Shown here: in pieces, positions 52,101 through 52,222 of the stretch
Layout of the letters: every line of letters begins with the position of its first letter
Numbering within the stretch: position 1 is the stretch's first letter
Origin: Opitutia bacterium
GTDB lineage: Bacteria; Verrucomicrobiota; Verrucomicrobiia; Opitutales; Opitutaceae
NCBI GenBank assembly: GCA_947474365.1
Contig: CANJIU010000068.1
Coordinates: forward strand, 1 to 52,222
Length of the DNA: 52,222 bases
Direction of reading: 5' to 3'
Translations under genes and position numbers: made by a program
The notes under the pieces: model-generated
What the model saw: only the letters and a program-made list of their open reading frames with translations
Told to the model about the DNA's origin: nothing
Databases searched by the model: none

Positions 52101-52142
52101 TTCGGCGTCACTCCGACGATTGGCGTGAAGACCACGTTTTGA
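49104..52142 (+). CDS. TonB-dependent receptor with carboxypeptidase-regulatory-like N-terminal domain
   Basis: 1012 residues from a GTG at 49104, 31 bases after the previous stop. The open frame reaches back to 49005 inside the first receptor, but this GTG starts a signal sequence (M-K-F-L-L-L-V-P-A-L ... S-S-A-R-A-Q). A CarboxypepD_reg-like beta domain follows (about 48-125; G-I-I-T-G-R-I-F-N-P), then V-K-L-D-A-F-V-V-S-S as the TonB-box-like segment, a plug (about 155-280) and a long barrel ending G-V-K-T-T-F. The type resembles receptors for larger organic ligands such as oligosaccharides. It has no STN domain, so it is probably regulated by, rather than sensing for, the sigma/FecR pair. 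Confidence 0.9.
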   Translation: MKFLLLVPALSHRAAFRPSWAPRRGFALLWVGLLMTGSSARAQQPMETGIITGRIFNPAQGEYLRNAEVRIAGGPAAVSESGGLYRLSGVTPGEVTLVVTYTGYTSATAVVRVSSGQTVTRDFELTSSLQGLAADGTVKLDAFVVSSQREGNAKAIMEQRNSMNVTNSVSSDVFGDVAEGNVGEFLKHLPGVNYDSTDGTVRYVSLRGLGSEYAGVTVDGMNFPSADANASAGRAFSFEQVSLSAMESIEISKTISADVDASSPAGTINLKTKRAFDRAGRRISASASLTGQSDQFTLRRNYGPGDDRSRKIFPSAQFEYSDIFLNKRLGLVIGVSESNSYLQRAPTTMTYNYTPTAASPDPIALTAIAAQQIHQTIERFASSLTADFKATPHLVLSLSVMYNHSDVWSGQRTATFNTGARTTQVAGASTLTNFTTTANANFTIDPQGVAKVGNGKSYLPRFEYTNGDLTVEGRFNVSDSVSGYDPMKYRDSVFSPGVQTLSNVRFSAVRSALNDGGWKITQTTGGDWNNGALFTSPAIIVNDGRYADDKLYTGEGIVTFRTRQFLPVIWKAGAKWKREVRDFQNRRSASFYTYTGPGAGVGVWRDYRSRLTLDFSEQNLYITSNGGGGVFLPDIMKVAETFRAHPDYFTSSMTGTDFYNATVANAKQYQEDIHSLYLMGTTKIGRLNLRAGVRREETDTDSLEFDARSSREVAAAGFAVSAGRATTIPGVQYQFMSRPRVHRLGNYDNLFPSASAKYNLTRTLDLQVGMSKTVKRPQFGDVAGVWVINDDTLTITAPNANLKPETSTNYSVRLAQYFEPVGLVAINFFQNDIQGLHLANTRVSGTQFNADNPSYDNYTFVTTAQSANNVRLRGMEAEYSQSLSFLPEPFKGFGVRASYTRNYAQTIVANMTPHLVSAGLSYAHGRANVYANMNWASSRPTIASGTQYQRHRINVDVGGSYRLTTRLNGFFSVRNVLNRPFTLMEHVGNNPDVARFYQKFGVTPTIGVKTTF

Positions 52143-52222
52143 TGCTGTCGCACCAAAAAACCATCAAACGTAGCGGCGAGGGGGGCCCCGCGGGGGGGGG
52201 GAGAAAACACCAACCCGCGCGC
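52143..52222. other. window end with G-rich run
   Basis: After the last stop there are 80 bases without a gene, including a run of ten G (52192-52201) and GGGGGGCCCC just before it. No terminator is clear. The low complexity may be a real GC stretch or a sequence-end artefact. Confidence 0.4.

Overview
The window looks like chromosome of a GC-rich Gram-negative bacterium, most likely a verrucomicrobium of the Opitutaceae type. This is inferred from gene content: paired DUF1800/DUF1501 proteins, a DUF3570/DUF4266/ApbE cluster, TonB-dependent receptors whose mature N-termini carry a V-V-x-L-x-x-F-x-V-S type segment, RCC1/Ig/ASH giant proteins, and few clear Shine-Dalgarno sequences. No phage, transposase, integrase or CRISPR array was seen.

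Layout. (1) 126-11153(+): a giant secreted repeat protein (RCC1, ASH/choice-of-anchor D, delta-60, Ig, EF-hand-like tail), closed by a strong hairpin. (2) 11222-16511(-) with divergent 16626-17480(+): a probable sugar-acid or related small-molecule locus with an FAH/AraD1 (GguC-like) protein, an SSS symporter, a ceramidase-like protein, an enolase-superfamily enzyme and an SMP-30 lactonase; three of the genes are tightly coupled. (3) 17698-19818(-): a full-length NAD+-dependent DNA ligase with an apparent signal peptide. (4) 19929-25521(-): a compact cluster DUF3570 barrel - ApbE - TlpA thioredoxin - DUF4266 mini-lipoprotein - Ig protein. This is the most interesting part. The DUF3570 protein has a D-x-x-A-G-A-T segment, and the Ig protein an H-x-x-A-G-A-T segment, both resembling the ApbE flavinylation motif. 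(5) 25695-31623(-): a type II secretion pseudopilin/assembly operon in the order G-H-I-J-K-L-M, preceded by a membrane-anchored protein with a GspG-like tail. (6) 31620-41161(-): two tandem DUF1800-DUF1501 pairs, the last gene overlapping the start of the secretion operon. (7) 41162-42261: a 1.1-kb gene-free stretch with dispersed repeats and a long imperfect hairpin. (8) 42262-44459: PPi-type phosphofructokinase, tRNA-Arg(CCU) and a uridine-kinase-like P-loop kinase. (9) 44761-52142(+): ECF sigma factor, FecR anti-sigma factor and two TonB-dependent receptors, a cell-surface signalling and uptake locus.

Common theme: most of the window serves the envelope and exterior. The secretion genes sit against the DUF1800/DUF1501 pairs, which are candidate exported substrates. 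A roughly 120-residue module occurs twice in each of three proteins here (both DUF1800 proteins and the Ig protein of the ApbE cluster), which suggests a shared extracellular function. All family assignments come from reading the translated sequence; no database search was run.
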